A stretch of 6,262 bases of DNA from Phycisphaerae bacterium (GTDB taxonomy: Bacteria; Planctomycetota; Phycisphaerae; Phycisphaerales; SM1A02): positions 1-6,262 of the forward strand of contig PKCT01000113.1 in assembly GCA_002862325.1 (NCBI GenBank), in the 5' to 3' direction. Numbering within the stretch: the first letter of the stretch is position 1; each line of letters opens with the position of its first letter. Positions 5,856 to 6,262 of the stretch are shown here, piece by piece. The position numbers and the translations under genes are program-made. The notes beneath the pieces are model-generated. The model did not search any database. It was not told the origin of the DNA and saw only the letters and a list, made by a program, of their open reading frames with translations.

Positions 5856-6262
5856 TCAGGCCTCCGCCTCCCCAGGACGGCCGATCGGCCGGGCCGGGTA
5901 GGCCAGGAACAGGACGACGAGGCATCCGACCGCCATCCACATCGGCACGCTGAAGAGCTTCTGCCAGTCCATGCCACCCCCGTCCGCCGGGGCGATCGAT
6001 GCCCAGGCGCCGACCACGCTCGTCGCGAAGTAGCTGCCGACGATGATTCCGATTCCGATGATGACGAGGTTGAAGAGATTCTGGGCGGTCGCCCTAACGT
6101 CGGGGGTCGTGTGTTCGTCGACGACCATGTACGCCACGAAGATGAAGCATCCGAAGCACACGCCGTGCAGCGCGACGCCGAGGAGCACCGGGAACAAGCT
6201 GGGGGCGTAGGCGAAGATCGCCATTCGGATCGCGTATGCCGCGATGCCGACGAGGAGCAGCC
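5856..6262 (-). CDS. Major facilitator transporter, nucleoside:H+ symporter-like, N-terminus cut off
   Basis: The frame enters from the right edge and ends at TGA 5858-5856, giving the last 134 residues of an integral membrane protein. Four hydrophobic segments are visible: LLLVGIAAYAIRMAIFAYA at the start, LFPVLLGVALHGVCFGCFIF, NLFNLVIIGIGIIVGSYFA and WMAVGCLVVLFLAYP, fitting the final helices of a 12-helix MFS carrier. The stretch HGVCFGCFIF, followed by VVDEHTTPDVRATAQNLFN, resembles the NupG/XapB nucleoside:H+ symporter signature (HGVCYDFFF, then YVD, then IRAxAQ). From that I infer proton-coupled uptake of nucleosides or a related solute across the inner membrane. A tryptophan-containing loop (MDWQKLF) precedes the last helix, and the cytoplasmic tail is short (RPIGRPGEAEA). 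An internal ATG at 6224 is not the start, because conserved hydrophobic sequence continues upstream in frame to the window edge. MFS membership is strong; the substrate is less sure. Confidence 0.8.
   Translation of the reverse strand, partial: LLLVGIAAYAIRMAIFAYAPSLFPVLLGVALHGVCFGCFIFVAYMVVDEHTTPDVRATAQNLFNLVIIGIGIIVGSYFATSVVGAWASIAPADGGGMDWQKLFSVPMWMAVGCLVVLFLAYPARPIGRPGEAEA

Noticed and set aside
4655..5953. A 432-codon plus-strand frame overlapping the end of topA and the transporter gene
   Set aside because: It is arginine- and glycine-rich frame-shifted topA sequence that then runs antisense into the transporter. It has no domain of its own.
1..6262. Mobile element, phage, CRISPR or defence island
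   Set aside because: No transposase, integrase, direct-repeat array or defence-type protein appears on either strand, and all recognised genes are core metabolism, information processing, redox or transport.

Overview
This is a GC-rich bacterial chromosomal segment made of ordinary core genes. Coding density is high, spacers are short, and third codon positions strongly favour G or C. There is no rRNA, tRNA, CRISPR array, insertion sequence, integrase or phage gene. The gene set suggests a free-living, Sec-competent bacterium. The combination of a secreted TlpA-like redoxin with a helical C-terminal extension, a NupG-type nucleoside symporter and a TopA with a lysine-rich N-terminus makes a planctomycete-like organism (perhaps Phycisphaerae) my best guess. 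That placement is an impression from protein style and is not proven by the window.

Layout from left to right: (1) On the minus strand, cut off by the left edge, is a secreted thioredoxin-fold protein with a WCGPC active site. (2) On the minus strand, 98 bases upstream of it, is a complete phosphoglycerate kinase gene (pgk) whose best start is a GTG with a strong ribosome binding site. (3) A 104-base divergent spacer follows. (4) On the plus strand is a complete miaA (tRNA dimethylallyltransferase), with a probable intrinsic terminator overlapping its stop codon. (5) A 192-base spacer holds a candidate sigma70-type promoter and a perfect 6-bp hairpin. (6) On the plus strand is a complete topA (DNA topoisomerase I, 895 aa). 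(7) After 18 bases, convergent on the minus strand and cut off by the right edge, is the C-terminal part of a major facilitator transporter resembling nucleoside:H+ symporters.

The genes do not form one pathway. They cover glycolysis (pgk), tRNA modification (miaA), chromosome supercoiling (topA), extracytoplasmic thiol redox chemistry and nucleoside uptake. pgk and the redoxin may be co-transcribed, while miaA and topA seem to be separate units. I found no convincing undescribed system. The most notable details are in TopA: an N-terminal tail of regularly spaced dibasic pairs, an apparent insertion ahead of the catalytic tyrosine region, and a middle zinc finger that has lost three of four cysteines.
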